A stretch of DNA of 64,000 bases from the NCBI RefSeq assembly GCF_020216025.1, contig NZ_JAIWNC010000019.1, forward strand, positions 124,001 to 188,000. The letters run 5' to 3'. Position 1 is the stretch's first letter. Every line of letters begins with the position of its first letter. A model generated the notes under the pieces. That model did no database searches and was not told the DNA's origin. It saw nothing but the letters and a program-made list of their open reading frames with translations. Below are positions 15,489 through 24,228 of the stretch, piece after piece. Source of the DNA: Jidongwangia harbinensis (GTDB lineage Bacteria; Actinomycetota; Actinomycetes; Mycobacteriales; Micromonosporaceae). Position numbers and translations under genes: made by a program.

Positions 15489-15530
15489 TTCGGGACGAAG
15501 AGGCCGTCGGTTCAAATCCGGCCACCCCGA
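15489..15530 (+). repeat. Attachment site: 3' half of tRNA-Pro(CGG)
   Basis: The sequence runs from the anticodon loop TTCGGGA (anticodon CGG) through CGAAG, the T-arm GTCGG-TTCAAAT-CCGGC (15506-15522) and acceptor strand CACCCCG plus discriminator A. The bases before it (CCTCA) cannot properly pair with the 3' anticodon strand, and no CGGGGTG acceptor strand or D-arm is found upstream, so this is not a whole tRNA. Anticodon-loop-to-3'-end identity segments are the usual AICE att core, and pSAM2 uses a tRNA-Pro gene. Confidence 0.85.
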
Positions 15531-15548
15531 CCCGTAGAAACACCAGCT

Positions 15549-15583
15549 CAGGGCTGGTCTCCCAACAAGGGGGACCGGCCCTG
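15549..15583 (+). terminator. Terminator downstream of the tRNA-Pro 3' end
   Basis: CAGGGCTGGTCTCCC (15549-15563) pairs with GGGGGACCGGCCCTG (15569-15583) over 15 bp with two G-T wobbles and a 5-nt loop, followed by AATTGCTTG. It starts 19 bp after the tRNA end and is probably the native chromosomal terminator of the tRNA gene. The rest of 15584-15770 shows no gene. Confidence 0.75.
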
Positions 15584-15770
15584 AATTGCTTGCACGGCCC
15601 TTTCTGGGAGTGGGATTTTGTATCCGCTTCCCGGTTTCCTCGGCGAGCTTCCAGGAGCCGGTCCAGGGCGACGTGCGGGGGCCAGGGCGAGCCGCGCTCC
15701 AAGGCGAGACGGCAGGTGCCTGGCTACGGACGGACCACTGCGACCCGTGCCTCGGCGGCTCGGCGCTTGC

Positions 15771-16116
15771 TCAAGATTTCGGACCGTAAGCCGCGCGGAG
15801 AACCTCGCGAACCAGCTCGCTCGGGCGCCGGCCGGAGTCGCGGGCTACCCGTTGGAGAACGTCGTAGATCTCGTCTTCGACGCGGACGTTGATCCGGTGC
15901 GACGTCCCGCCGCCAGTTGACAGCGACGGCCTAACCGGCGGCCTTGCGCGGTACGAGCTTCGCCGGCTCGTAGCCCGCTTCTGCCTCAGCGAGCAGCGCG
16001 GCCTCCGCTTCCGGAGTGAGAAGGGCGCCACTTCTGGTGCGTAGCCCTACATCGCGGGTTGCGTCGGGGGGCTTCCGGCCTCCGGCTCGTGCGTGGCGAA
16101 GACCCACAACGGACAT
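15771..16116 (-). pseudogene. CopG/ribbon-helix-helix antitoxin-like gene split by a one-base frameshift
   Basis: The 3' frame encodes a ribbon-helix-helix domain (RINVRVEDEIYDVLQRVARD, then SGRRPSELVREVLRAAY). The upstream frame encodes the usual N-terminal partner region (LRTRSGALLTPEAEAALLAE) and ends in a stop at about 15931. Removing one T from GGTTAGG near 15935 fuses them into a single frame reading KAAGRPSLSTGGG, the expected GRPSLS linker of this family. The start is uncertain: ATG 16116 is used and its ribosome site is weak. Either a recent inactivating insertion or a sequencing error explains it. I see no toxin gene beside it. Confidence 0.6.
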
Positions 16117-16261
16117 CCGTCCGGACTGGTGGTGATTTTGTAGCGTGGCGTCGGACGTGGCGGGTGGGGAATGCACCATTTCGGCGCGACCAGCGATGAC
16201 GTCGCCTGAACCCGGGCCGCCGGAGTTCCGTCCGAGTACTACACGAGACCTGGGAGACGAC

Positions 16262-17422
16262 GTGATCACTAGACGATCTGCACTGCTCAGCGCATTCGGG
16301 CTGGCGGCAGCGGCGGCCGTACCCGTCGCGGGGGTGGTCACGGCCGGTGAGGCCGACGCCGGCGCGGATGAACGGGTCCCGGACATGCTCGCCCATGACC
16401 GGACGGACCTCGGTGGTGGCGGAACGGTGGACGGCACGCCGTTCGCGTTGACCCACCTGGCGGTCAAGGCCACCGCGGAGACGGCGGTTCGGTTCCGTAC
16501 CCGTGGCGGCTGGTCGGACTGGCGCGAGATCAGCGGTTGCGGCGGGGGCCATGACAGCGGGCCTGGTGGTGCGCGCGTCATTCCCGCCTTGGGCGCTTCC
16601 GGCTACGAGATCCAGGTGAAGGACGGCACCGCCTCGGTGGTCGAGCTCAACGCGGTGGACGGGCCGCGCCGCCGGATCAGGGCCGCGGCACGGCCGTTGC
16701 CGCCGCCCGCCGGCTCGCCGAGGCCGTCCCGGCTGCCGACGTACGTCCCGCGCGCGGCGTGGGGCGCCGACGAAAGGTACCGCTACGAATCCGACGGCGT
16801 GACCCTCGACAGCCCGCCGCTGTTCTTCCCCGTCCAGACCCTGACCGTGCATCACAGCGGTGGTGGTGAACAGGAGAACGAGGGACTCGACGCGGCGGCG
16901 TGGATGCGCGCCATCTACTACATGCAGGCGGTGGAGAAGGACTGGGGCGACTTCGGCTACCAGCTGGCGATCGACGCCGACGGTACGGTCTACGAGGGCA
17001 CGTACTCCGATCCGGACCCGTTCCCGGTGTTCGGGCCGGACCGCTCGGCGGCCGGGCTGCCGATGATGGTCAAGGGGTCGCACGTCGGTCTGTACAACTC
17101 CGGCAACATCGGCATCTGCGTGATCGGCCACTTCATGGAACGGCAGCCCACCGAGGCCGCCCGGGACTCGCTGACGACCGTGCTCGCTCTGCTGGCCGGT
17201 GTCTGCGAGCTCGACCCGAGCGGTACCACGTCCTACGTCGACGGGCTCAATCCGGAGAGCATCGCCACGATCGACACCCTCACGTCGCACGGCGACTGGA
17301 ACCGCGCCAACCCGCGCGCGGGGGCGACCGACTGCCCCGGCACGGCGTTCCGTCCGCAGCTTCCGTCGTTGCGCCAGGACGTCCGCGACCGGATGCGGCA
17401 GTTCGGTTTTCCGACCGGGTGA
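16262..17422 (+). CDS. Tat-exported peptidoglycan recognition protein / N-acetylmuramoyl-L-alanine amidase
   Basis: The frame is open upstream, but GTG 16262 has GGGAG six nt before it and begins a Tat-type signal peptide (TRRSALLSAFGLAAAAAVPV), so it is chosen (386 aa). After export, the C-terminal PGRP/amidase_2 domain (about residues 160-380) should cleave the amide bond between muramic acid and the stem peptide. Zn ligands are visible as LTVHHSGG, LTSHGDWN and TDCPG, with the family tyrosine in DFGYQLAID. The N-terminal 120 residues contain a VRFRTRGGWSDWREI repeat-type motif found in related actinobacterial PGRPs. It is the first intact protein-coding gene on the chromosomal side of the att site. 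Confidence 0.88.
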   Translation: MITRRSALLSAFGLAAAAAVPVAGVVTAGEADAGADERVPDMLAHDRTDLGGGGTVDGTPFALTHLAVKATAETAVRFRTRGGWSDWREISGCGGGHDSGPGGARVIPALGASGYEIQVKDGTASVVELNAVDGPRRRIRAAARPLPPPAGSPRPSRLPTYVPRAAWGADERYRYESDGVTLDSPPLFFPVQTLTVHHSGGGEQENEGLDAAAWMRAIYYMQAVEKDWGDFGYQLAIDADGTVYEGTYSDPDPFPVFGPDRSAAGLPMMVKGSHVGLYNSGNIGICVIGHFMERQPTEAARDSLTTVLALLAGVCELDPSGTTSYVDGLNPESIATIDTLTSHGDWNRANPRAGATDCPGTAFRPQLPSLRQDVRDRMRQFGFPTG

Positions 17423-17482
17423 GAACGGTTTCCCGGCCGGGCCGGCACTGCCTGCCGGCGTACCAGGTCGGGTGATCTGAGG

Positions 17483-17836
17483 TGCTCGCGGCCGCGGCTT
17501 GAAGCGGCGAACCTCATGGGGCCAGCCGCACGCCTCCGCGACCTTGCTGGCCCACATCTTGGCTTCCTCGTCGTCGGGCACGTCCACCAGGGCGAACCCG
17601 CCCAGGAATTCCTTGGTCTCGACGTAGGGGCCGTCGGTGATCAACACGGTGCCGCTGGTGGGGTCGGCGCTGTAGATGGGGCCGTCCTCCTCCTCCAGCC
17701 CGCCGGAGAAGACGTGCACGCCGGCCGCCTTCATCTCGTCCACGACGGCCATGGCGCGCGGGCCGCGTCCGCGGAACCACTCCTCGGAGTGGTCGCCCAC
17801 CCACTGCTGGTTGAAGTACAGGAGGTACTCGGGCAT
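17483..17836 (-). CDS. YciI-like (YCII/DGPF-domain) protein; true stop unresolved
   Basis: The ATG at 17836 follows GAGGAG at good spacing. About 118 residues match YCII/DGPF proteins: MPEYLLYFNQQW, MKAAGVHVFSGGLE, TDGPYVETKEFLGGF and the C-terminal CGWPHEVRRFKPRP. Family members normally end here, but this frame has no stop for another 1.5 kb (until 15986) and runs antisense through the amidase gene. I therefore give the domain boundary as the end. Either the natural stop has been lost or the protein really has a long extension. Members are small cytoplasmic alpha/beta-barrel proteins, often linked to ECF sigma factors, none of which is seen nearby. Confidence 0.6.
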
Positions 17837-18054
17837 GGCTGCTCCTCGACTCTGGCGGACCCGATGGACCGCGTTCAGCCACCCCACGAACGGCGACCGC
17901 CGGATCCGACACAGTCTTACCGGAATTTCGCACCGATGTGGTCGCGCACCGGAGAACACCGTCCTCGGGTACGCCCGCGACGCTCGCCCGTTGACCGGGG
18001 AGCGGTACGTCCGGCGGGCCGGAAGCGCCGCCCGTGTCGATCCGGGGGCGGGCG

Positions 18055-18816
18055 TCAGTCGATGACGGCGCCTGCGGTCAGGTTGATCTCGGTGGCGGTC
18101 ATCGGGGCGGCCCAGTCGGACGCGGCGAATACGGCGGCGTTGGCGACCTGGTCGTAACTCGGGCGCCGGGGGAGCAGCAGCCGGCCGGCCTCCGGGTCGG
18201 GCCGGCCGGCCTCCTGGTCGGAGTCGGGCCGGTCGGGGTCGGGCTGATCAGGGTCGGGGGAGCCCGGCGAGAGCAGCCATAGGACGCGCACGCCGTGCGG
18301 TCCGAGTTCGGCGGCGAGTTGGCGGCCCAGGCCGGCGAGGGCGGCCCAGGCGACGTGGGATCCGCCGAGGTCGGGAAGGGCTTCGCGGCCACCGCCCATC
18401 ACCAGGATGACTCCTCGGCCGCGTTCGACCATGTGGCGTGCGGCGGCCGTGGCCACGGTGAACGTCGAGGTGACCGCCTTGGCGACCGGCTGCATCAGGT
18501 CGTCGACGGACATGTCGACCAGGGGCGAGCCCTGGATGTCGTCGTTGCCGGTGGCGTTGAAGCAGATGTCGATGCCGCCGTCGCGGTCGACCGCGGCGGC
18601 GTGCCGGTCGACCGCGGCGCGGTCCACGACGTCGAGCACGGTGACGTGCGCGGCGCCGCCCGCCGCGCGGATGCGGTCGGCCACGCCGTCGAGGGTGGCC
18701 CGGGTGCGTCCGGTCAGGTGCACGGTGGCGCCCTCACGTGCGAAGGCCCGCGCGACGGCCGAGCCGACGGAGCCGCCCGCGCCGTGGACGATCGCGGTCC
18801 GATTCTCCAGCAGCAT
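18055..18816 (-). CDS. SDR-family protein lacking the catalytic Tyr/Lys
   Basis: This 253-aa Rossmann protein has a cofactor loop GAGGSVGSAVA (12-22) and the NAG-like block FNATG. At the place of the YxxxK catalytic motif it reads SHVAWAALAGLGRQLA, so Tyr and Lys are both replaced. The substrate-loop region is a repetitive Asp/Pro/Arg stretch (DPDQPDPDRPDSDQ) not seen in active enzymes. It may bind NAD(P) without being an oxidoreductase, or may be decaying. AAGG precedes the ATG. It is 50 bp downstream of the secreted-protein gene on the same strand. Confidence 0.75.
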   Translation of the reverse strand: MLLENRTAIVHGAGGSVGSAVARAFAREGATVHLTGRTRATLDGVADRIRAAGGAAHVTVLDVVDRAAVDRHAAAVDRDGGIDICFNATGNDDIQGSPLVDMSVDDLMQPVAKAVTSTFTVATAAARHMVERGRGVILVMGGGREALPDLGGSHVAWAALAGLGRQLAAELGPHGVRVLWLLSPGSPDPDQPDPDRPDSDQEAGRPDPEAGRLLLPRRPSYDQVANAAVFAASDWAAPMTATEINLTAGAVID

Positions 18817-18865
18817 CCCGGGCCACCTTCCTGGTGTTCTCTCGTCCGGCTCACCGGGCCGGTGG

Positions 18866-19741
18866 TCAGCTCCGGGTGACGTACACCGTGGGGCCGTCCG
18901 GTCGGGTGATGGTCGCGCTGGTGCCGAGCCGGTCGGTCAGCGTGACCCGGGCGACGGTCCAGGTCCCGGCGGGGGTGCCGGCCGGGATCGCCACGTCGAC
19001 GCGGCATTCCACGTGATCGTAAATGCCGTCGATGAGGTTGGAACCGCAGGTCAGGTGCCGGCCGTCCCAGACCGCGGCGAACGGCGTGGTCAGGCGTGCG
19101 CCGCCGGGGCCGGCGAGGACGAGACGGCCCTTCCAGAGGCCGGACGGCAGGTCGGTCGCGGTCACCCGGTAGTCGACCCGCACGCCGGTGCCGGGGTCGA
19201 CCACGTACGGGGACTGGTTCTCGCCGAGCGTGACGTCGTCGAGGCGCGGCGCGTCCGTCTCGACCAGTTGGGTGACGCCGAACTCGGCGCCGAACGCGGC
19301 GAGCGCGTCGCCGCGCAGCGTGCGTTCGATCTGCCCGTCGAGTACGTCCACCCGGGTGACCCGCCAGACCGCCTCCGGGGCGGTGCCGTACCGCGGCACC
19401 GGGAAGCTCAGTGCGATGGTGGCGGTGCGTACCCCGGGGGCGGTGTCGAGCAGCGGGTCGAAGATCCGCAGCCGCAGCGGCGCGCCGACCTCGGTGCCGC
19501 CGGCGAACTGCCGCAGCTCGACCCAGCCCATGACCTCCACCGCCGCCGGGTTGGTGTCGGTGAGCGTGAGCGACACCGTGGCGTCGGCCGGGCCCCCGGT
19601 GACGTCGACGTGTTCGGTGTCGATCGAGAGGTGGGTGAACTGGATGACGGGCGATGCCGCGGCGGCCGGATGGGCCCCGGCCAGGACGGCGATGGCCAGC
19701 GCGGTCGCGGCGGCCACCGCGTGCAGGCGTGACGACTTCAT
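18866..19741 (-). CDS. Secreted protein of unknown function
   Basis: ATG 19741 with GGGGAG upstream begins a clear Sec signal peptide (MKSSRLHAVAAATALAIAVL, predicted cleavage after HPAAAA). The 291-aa product is beta-rich, with repeated Ig-like phrases (DATVSLTLTDTNPAAVEV, GRLVLAGPGG, GTWTVARVTLTD), suggesting two or three beta-sandwich domains. Two Cys (LTCGSN, HVECRV) could form a disulfide. No enzyme motif is seen. It is followed by the SDR-like gene, with which it may be co-transcribed. Confidence 0.7.
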   Translation of the reverse strand: MKSSRLHAVAAATALAIAVLAGAHPAAAASPVIQFTHLSIDTEHVDVTGGPADATVSLTLTDTNPAAVEVMGWVELRQFAGGTEVGAPLRLRIFDPLLDTAPGVRTATIALSFPVPRYGTAPEAVWRVTRVDVLDGQIERTLRGDALAAFGAEFGVTQLVETDAPRLDDVTLGENQSPYVVDPGTGVRVDYRVTATDLPSGLWKGRLVLAGPGGARLTTPFAAVWDGRHLTCGSNLIDGIYDHVECRVDVAIPAGTPAGTWTVARVTLTDRLGTSATITRPDGPTVYVTRS

Positions 19742-19985
19742 GGTTGCTCCCCGTGTGCGGTGCCGGACCCGAGCGGTCCACAAGGGAGCGTAGGCGCGGA
19801 CGCGGGCGGCCGGTGTCGGGGAAGCGACGCAGGCAGCGCATTCCCCGATTGCCGGGTGCCCGCGTCCGGCCGGTGTGCGGACCGGTTCGCCGAGGTGAGC
19901 CGGCAGCCGGGCGGCGTGCGGCGCATGCGCACAGCACGGCGCCCGGGTAGCCGATGGCGGGCCGGGACAGGCGCCCGGCGGCGGG

Positions 19986-22421
19986 TCAGCGTCTGGGCCG
20001 CGGCGGGAAGCCGGGAAGCGTGGGGGTCTCGGGCTTCTCCGGCTTCTCGTCGTCCTGCTCGCCGCTCTTGCCGTTGCTGATCTCGATCATCACGACGCCG
20101 CCCTTGATGGTGCGGCCGCTCGGGTTGGTGCCGGCCACCGTGCCGGCCGGGCAGGCCGAGTCGACCTGGCCGGGCAGTACCGACACGTCGAAGCCGGCGT
20201 CTCTGAGCTGGCCGCGGGCGCTGGGCACCGAGTCGCAGCTGACGTTCGGGATGGACCGCTGGTCACCGATCGTCAACTTCTTGTTGTCCGGCTTCTTGAA
20301 GTCCTCCTTCGGTTTGCCCTTCATGAAGTCGGCCACCGTCTCGAACGCCGCCGGGTTCACGATGTCGTGGGACATGCGGTCCGGGTGGTCGGCGTAGTCC
20401 GGGTTGACCAGGTAGCCCGCCACCACCAGCCGGGTGGTGCCGACGATCAGCGCGGCGGTCCGGTCGGCGTCGGTGGTGCCGGTCTTTCCGAAGATCGGGT
20501 GCTTGACCGAGATCTTCGCGGCCCGTGCCGTGGCGCCGTTGCAGCGGCCCAGCTGGGACTGGTCGCCGACCGGGCAGCGCGCCGCGTCCAGCGCCGCCCG
20601 GGCGACGTCCGACGAGGTGGCCCGGATGCAGTGCGGCTTGCCGACATCCAGCTTCTGACCGTCCTGCGTCTTGATCTCCTGCACCGGGGTGGGCTCGCAG
20701 TACATGCCGTCACCGGCCAGCGTCGCGAAGGCGTTGGCCATCTCCAGCGGCGTGGACGACGAGACGCCGAGCGTGAACGCACCCCAGCCGGCCGCGGCGC
20801 GCTCGTCGTTGGCGATCCGGGCGTCGTTGGCGGCCCGGAACTGGACGCCGAAGCGCTTGGCCACGTCGACCACGTTCTCCGCGCCGACCCGTTCCTCCAG
20901 CGGCACGAAGAACGTGTTGATCGACTTACCGAACGCGGTCCACATGTTGTAGACGCCGGCACTGCCGCCACCGGAGTTGCTCGGGCAGTAGAAGTTGGTG
21001 CCGGGGCAGGCCGCCTTGCTGCCGTACTCGACCCGGTAGTTGGTCCGGGCGCGCTTCGGCGCGTTGATCTGGTAACCGAGCGGGTAGCCCTTCTCCAGCG
21101 CCGCCACCATGGTGAACATCTTGAACACCGACCCGGCCTGGTACCCGGTGATGTCGCCGCCGCCGCTGAGCAGCGGGTTGGTGGTGTTCGGGTAGGTGCC
21201 GCGGATGCCCTTGCGGGCCTTGCGCGGGTCGGAGGACATCTTGTTCTGCGGGTTCTCGGTGTCGTCCAGCTTGAACTTGCGGTTGGCCGCCAGGGTGCGG
21301 ACCCGGCCGGTGCCCGGTTCGATGCCGGCGAGCAGCAGCGCGTTCTTGTTCTTGTCGGCGATCCGCTCGGTGACGTTCGCCCGGGCCGCGGCCTGCGCCT
21401 TGATGTCCAGCGAGGTGACGATCCGGTAGCCGCCGCTCTTGAGCTGCCGCTCCCGGTCGTAGGTGGTGACGCCGAACGCCGGCTGGCTCAGCCACCAGCG
21501 GTAGAAGTAGTCACAGAAGAAGCCCCAGTGGTTCTTCGCCACCGACACGCAGCCGTTGCCCGGCCGCTTGACCTCACGGGGGATCTTGGTGGCTTCGGCC
21601 CGGACGAACTCGTCCTGCTTGATCAGGCCGAGTTCGAGCATGTCGGTGAGTACGTAGGTGCGGCGGTCCTTGGCCTGCGGGTACCCGGTCTCGGTGGTCG
21701 GGTCGTACGCCGACGGCGCCTTGACCATGCCGGCCAGCAGCGCGGACTCGGGCACGGTCAGGTCCTTGGGCTTCTTCTTGAAGTAGACCTGGCTGGCGGC
21801 GGAGATGCCGTACGCCCCGGCGCCGAACGGCGCGGTGTTCAGGTAGCGCTCCAGGATCTGGTCCTTGGTCAGCTCCTTCTCCACCTGCATGGCGTACTTC
21901 ATCTCGGTGACCTTGCGCTTCGGTGAGTCCTTGGTGGCGTCGATGACCTCCTGCGGGTTGGTCGCCGAGTAGGCCAGGGACATGCGCACGTACTGCATGG
22001 TCAGGGTGGACGCGCCCTGCTGCTGCTTGCCGCTGTTGTTGTTGACGAACGCGCGGGCCACGCCCTTGAGGTCGACGCCGTTGTGGTTGTAGAACTCGTG
22101 GTCCTCGGCGGCGATGATCGCGTTCTGCATGTTCTTGGAGATGTCCTTGAGCGGCACGTCGCTGCGGAACTCGTCGAAGAACACCGAGATCGGCGTCTTG
22201 CCGTCCGAGGCGAAGATGCGGGTCACCTGCGGCGCGGTGGTGTGCTCCAACTCGCTCGGGAGCTGGGCGAACGTCTCGCCGCCCGCCTTCGCCGCCAGAC
22301 CGGACATGGCGACGGCCGGGAACGCCGCCGCGGCGACGACCACGCCGGCCAGCAGGCCGCAGATCAACAGCGAGGTCGCGTTGGCAAAGATGTTGTGATC
22401 GCGTCTGCGCATCCAGGTGCT
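19986..22421 (-). CDS. Class A penicillin-binding protein with PASTA domain (PonA2-like)
   Basis: This bifunctional peptidoglycan synthase (about 811 aa from GTG 22421) has a cytoplasmic MRRRDHN start and one membrane helix (LLICGLLAGVVVAAAAF). Its GT51 glycosyltransferase domain shows EDHEFYNHNGVD and GASTLTMQ. The transpeptidase domain has GSVFKMF (SxxK), SIN (SxN) and GKTGTT (KTG). A single PASTA domain (about 720-790, SIPNVSCDSVPSARGQL) precedes a charged Pro-rich tail. The frame continues 47 codons upstream of the chosen GTG, but that part lies in the promoter region; ATG 22409 is another possibility. It is divergent from the WhiB gene, as ponA2 and whiB4 are in mycobacteria. Confidence 0.88.
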   Translation of the reverse strand, partial: STWMRRRDHNIFANATSLLICGLLAGVVVAAAAFPAVAMSGLAAKAGGETFAQLPSELEHTTAPQVTRIFASDGKTPISVFFDEFRSDVPLKDISKNMQNAIIAAEDHEFYNHNGVDLKGVARAFVNNNSGKQQQGASTLTMQYVRMSLAYSATNPQEVIDATKDSPKRKVTEMKYAMQVEKELTKDQILERYLNTAPFGAGAYGISAASQVYFKKKPKDLTVPESALLAGMVKAPSAYDPTTETGYPQAKDRRTYVLTDMLELGLIKQDEFVRAEATKIPREVKRPGNGCVSVAKNHWGFFCDYFYRWWLSQPAFGVTTYDRERQLKSGGYRIVTSLDIKAQAAARANVTERIADKNKNALLLAGIEPGTGRVRTLAANRKFKLDDTENPQNKMSSDPRKARKGIRGTYPNTTNPLLSGGGDITGYQAGSVFKMFTMVAALEKGYPLGYQINAPKRARTNYRVEYGSKAACPGTNFYCPSNSGGGSAGVYNMWTAFGKSINTFFVPLEERVGAENVVDVAKRFGVQFRAANDARIANDERAAAGWGAFTLGVSSSTPLEMANAFATLAGDGMYCEPTPVQEIKTQDGQKLDVGKPHCIRATSSDVARAALDAARCPVGDQSQLGRCNGATARAAKISVKHPIFGKTGTTDADRTAALIVGTTRLVVAGYLVNPDYADHPDRMSHDIVNPAAFETVADFMKGKPKEDFKKPDNKKLTIGDQRSIPNVSCDSVPSARGQLRDAGFDVSVLPGQVDSACPAGTVAGTNPSGRTIKGGVVMIEISNGKSGEQDDEKPEKPETPTLPGFPPRPRR

Positions 22422-22734
22422 CACTCGATGCAGGGTACGCGAAGGGGCCGTCCAGCTGCCCGTTCGCGCAGACCCGGTTCGCCAATATTGATTCTGCACT
22501 AACCCGTTCGGGGAGGTCGGGCGTTTCCCGGAACTGCTTCGTCGGATCACCGACTGCCTCATGGTGAGATGCCCGACTGTGCCCGGCTATGCGCGATTTT
22601 GAGGGACAACGTTGCGTAATCGCCCGACTACAGAGCATGATGGTCCGGCGAGCTATCGCACGACGTCCGCGCGACTTGGGGGACATCAGTCGCGCCCCGG
22701 ACGTCAGGGGTGAAGCAAGGGGGGACGTGTACAG
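22422..22734. promoter_or_regulatory. Divergent promoter region between PBP and whiB genes
   Basis: About 310 bp with no gene, holding the promoters of both divergent genes. The AGGGGGG ribosome site for whiB lies 10 nt before 22735. I cannot assign -35/-10 elements confidently. Confidence 0.5.
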
Positions 22735-23037
22735 ATGGGGATGATCAGCGACTGGCCCAGTATGGCGGCGTGTCAGAGTGGCGACCCTGACGCGCTGTTC
22801 GTACAGGGCGCCGAGCAGAACGTGGCGAAGAGAATCTGCCGCAGCTGCCCGGTCCGCTACGAGTGCCTCGCCGACGCTCTGGACAACCGGATCGAGTTCG
22901 GGGTCTGGGGAGGCATGACCGAGCGGGAGCGTCGCGCGTTGTTGCGCCGCCACCCGAACGTGGCGAGCTGGCGGAAGATGTTCGAGGCCGCGATGCGGGA
23001 GAAGGGCGCGGACCGGGTGCTCGTCTCCACCCGTTAG
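22735..23037 (+). CDS. WhiB-family iron-sulfur regulator (WhiB4-like)
   Basis: This 100-aa protein has the four cluster-binding cysteines C13, C35, C38 and C44 (C-x2-C-x5-C core RICRSCPVRYEC), the GVWGG turn at 56-60 and a basic C-terminal helix (TERERRALLRRH). WhiB proteins bind a 4Fe-4S cluster and sigma factor and act as redox-sensing regulators. Position between a class A PBP and paired ArsA ATPases matches mycobacterial whiB4 (Rv3681c). It ends one base before the convergent ArsA gene, leaving no room for a separate terminator. Confidence 0.9.
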   Translation: MGMISDWPSMAACQSGDPDALFVQGAEQNVAKRICRSCPVRYECLADALDNRIEFGVWGGMTERERRALLRRHPNVASWRKMFEAAMREKGADRVLVSTR

Positions 23038-24168
23038 TCAGGACAGAGCGGCTCCGATCATTCGCAACCCGTCGACGTCGTGTACGTCGGCGGGTTGCGC
23101 CGTCACCGACACCGTCGGGACGGCCGGGAACGACTCGGCGAACGTGCCGGCCACCCGTACCTCACGCTCGATCAGCCGGATCAACCCGGCATGGACCCGC
23201 AGCGCGTCCGCGGTGACCGAGTGATCCCCGGCGGCCTCCAGGGCCGCCGCCGCGACCTCGGTCCGCTCCGCGGTGAGTGACTCCACCTCCGAGCGGTGCA
23301 CCCGGTTCAACACCAGGCCGGCGAGCGGCATCCGCTCCGCGACCAGGCGTTCCGCGAAGTAGGCGGCCTCACGGACCGCGTCGCGCTCCGGCGCCGCCAC
23401 GATCAGGAACGAGGTCTGCGGGTCCTGCAGGATCCGGTACGTCTCGTCGGCGCGCTGCCGGAACCCGCCGAACATCGAGTCCAGGGCCGCCACGAAACCG
23501 GACAGATCAGTCAGCAGCTGAGCGCCCAGGATCTTCTGCACGGACCGGGAGAACAGCCCGAACGACGCGGTGACCAGGGAGAACATGCTGCGGCCGCCGG
23601 ACCGGGCCGGGGCCAGCAGCATCCGCAGCATGCGCCCGTCGAGGAAGCGGGACAGCCGGGCCGGCGCGTCCAGGAAGTCCAGCGCGGAACGCGACGGCGG
23701 CGTGTCCACCACGATCAGGTCCCACTCGTCGCGGGAGCGGAGCTGGCCCAGCTTCTCCATCGCCATGTACTCCTGCGTGCCGGCGAAGGTCGAACTCATG
23801 GCCTGGTAGAACGGGTTGGCGAAGATCTCCGCGGCGCGTTCCGGCGTGGTGTGCGCCTGCACCACCTCGTCGAACGTCCGCTTCATGTCGAGCATCATGG
23901 CGTGCAGCTCGCCGCCGGTGGCCTCGGTGTCGATGCCCTTGACCTGCCGCGGCGTGTTGTCCAGCTCGGTCAGCCCCATGGACTGGGCGAGCCGGCGCGC
24001 CGGGTCGATGGTCAGCACCACGGTGCGCCGGCCGTGCACCTCGGCGGCCCGCAGCCCGAGCGCGGCGGCGGTAGTGGTCTTGCCGACGCCGCCGGAGCCG
24101 CAGCACACCACGATCTTGGTCGCAGGGTCGGCCAGCAGCGCGTCGATCTCCAGGCGCGGGGCGGTCAC
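23038..24168 (-). CDS. ArsA/Get3-like ATPase (Rv3680-type)
   Basis: This protein has a P-loop CCGSGGVGKTTTAAALGL, the switch-I block VLTIDPARRLAQSMGL and the Walker B-like DLIVVDTPPSRSALDFL. It pairs with the next gene, and in M. tuberculosis the equivalents Rv3679 and Rv3680 form one anion-transporting-ATPase-like complex. The role is unclear, but it is not classical arsenic export because no ArsB or ArsC is nearby. GTG 24168 (MTAPRLEIDALL) is preferred over GTG 24198, which has no ribosome site and a non-conserved stretch after it; neither site is strong. Confidence 0.85.
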   Translation of the reverse strand: MTAPRLEIDALLADPATKIVVCCGSGGVGKTTTAAALGLRAAEVHGRRTVVLTIDPARRLAQSMGLTELDNTPRQVKGIDTEATGGELHAMMLDMKRTFDEVVQAHTTPERAAEIFANPFYQAMSSTFAGTQEYMAMEKLGQLRSRDEWDLIVVDTPPSRSALDFLDAPARLSRFLDGRMLRMLLAPARSGGRSMFSLVTASFGLFSRSVQKILGAQLLTDLSGFVAALDSMFGGFRQRADETYRILQDPQTSFLIVAAPERDAVREAAYFAERLVAERMPLAGLVLNRVHRSEVESLTAERTEVAAAALEAAGDHSVTADALRVHAGLIRLIEREVRVAGTFAESFPAVPTVSVTAQPADVHDVDGLRMIGAALS

Positions 24169-24228
24169 CCCACGAGCGTAACCAGTCGGGTCCGGCACGG
24201 CCGGGTGGACACAGTGCGCTGTGGCCGG

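Larger units (their letters stand above)
1..15530. mobile_element. Right-hand part of an integrated AICE (actinomycete integrative conjugative element)
   Basis: The span carries AICE hallmarks: a TraB/FtsK translocase, Spd-like membrane proteins, a replication protein, a GntR-family repressor and Pif-like Nudix proteins. It ends at a duplicated tRNA-Pro 3' half (15489-15530). The tRNA fragment reads on the plus strand, so the intact tRNA copy, and by analogy with other AICEs the xis/int genes after the replication gene, should lie to the left outside the window. Backbone genes occupy about 1-7861 and cargo about 7883-14571. The left boundary is not visible. That all cargo entered with this element is an inference. 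Confidence 0.85.

Noticed and set aside
15489..15530. Complete tRNA-Pro gene
   Set aside because: Only the 3' half is present. The acceptor 5' strand and D-arm are missing and the anticodon stem does not pair.
15019..15702. Minus-strand ORF crossing the tRNA-like site
   Set aside because: It reads antisense through the attachment site (the GVAGFEPTAS peptide is the familiar antisense of tRNA sequences), so it is not a gene.
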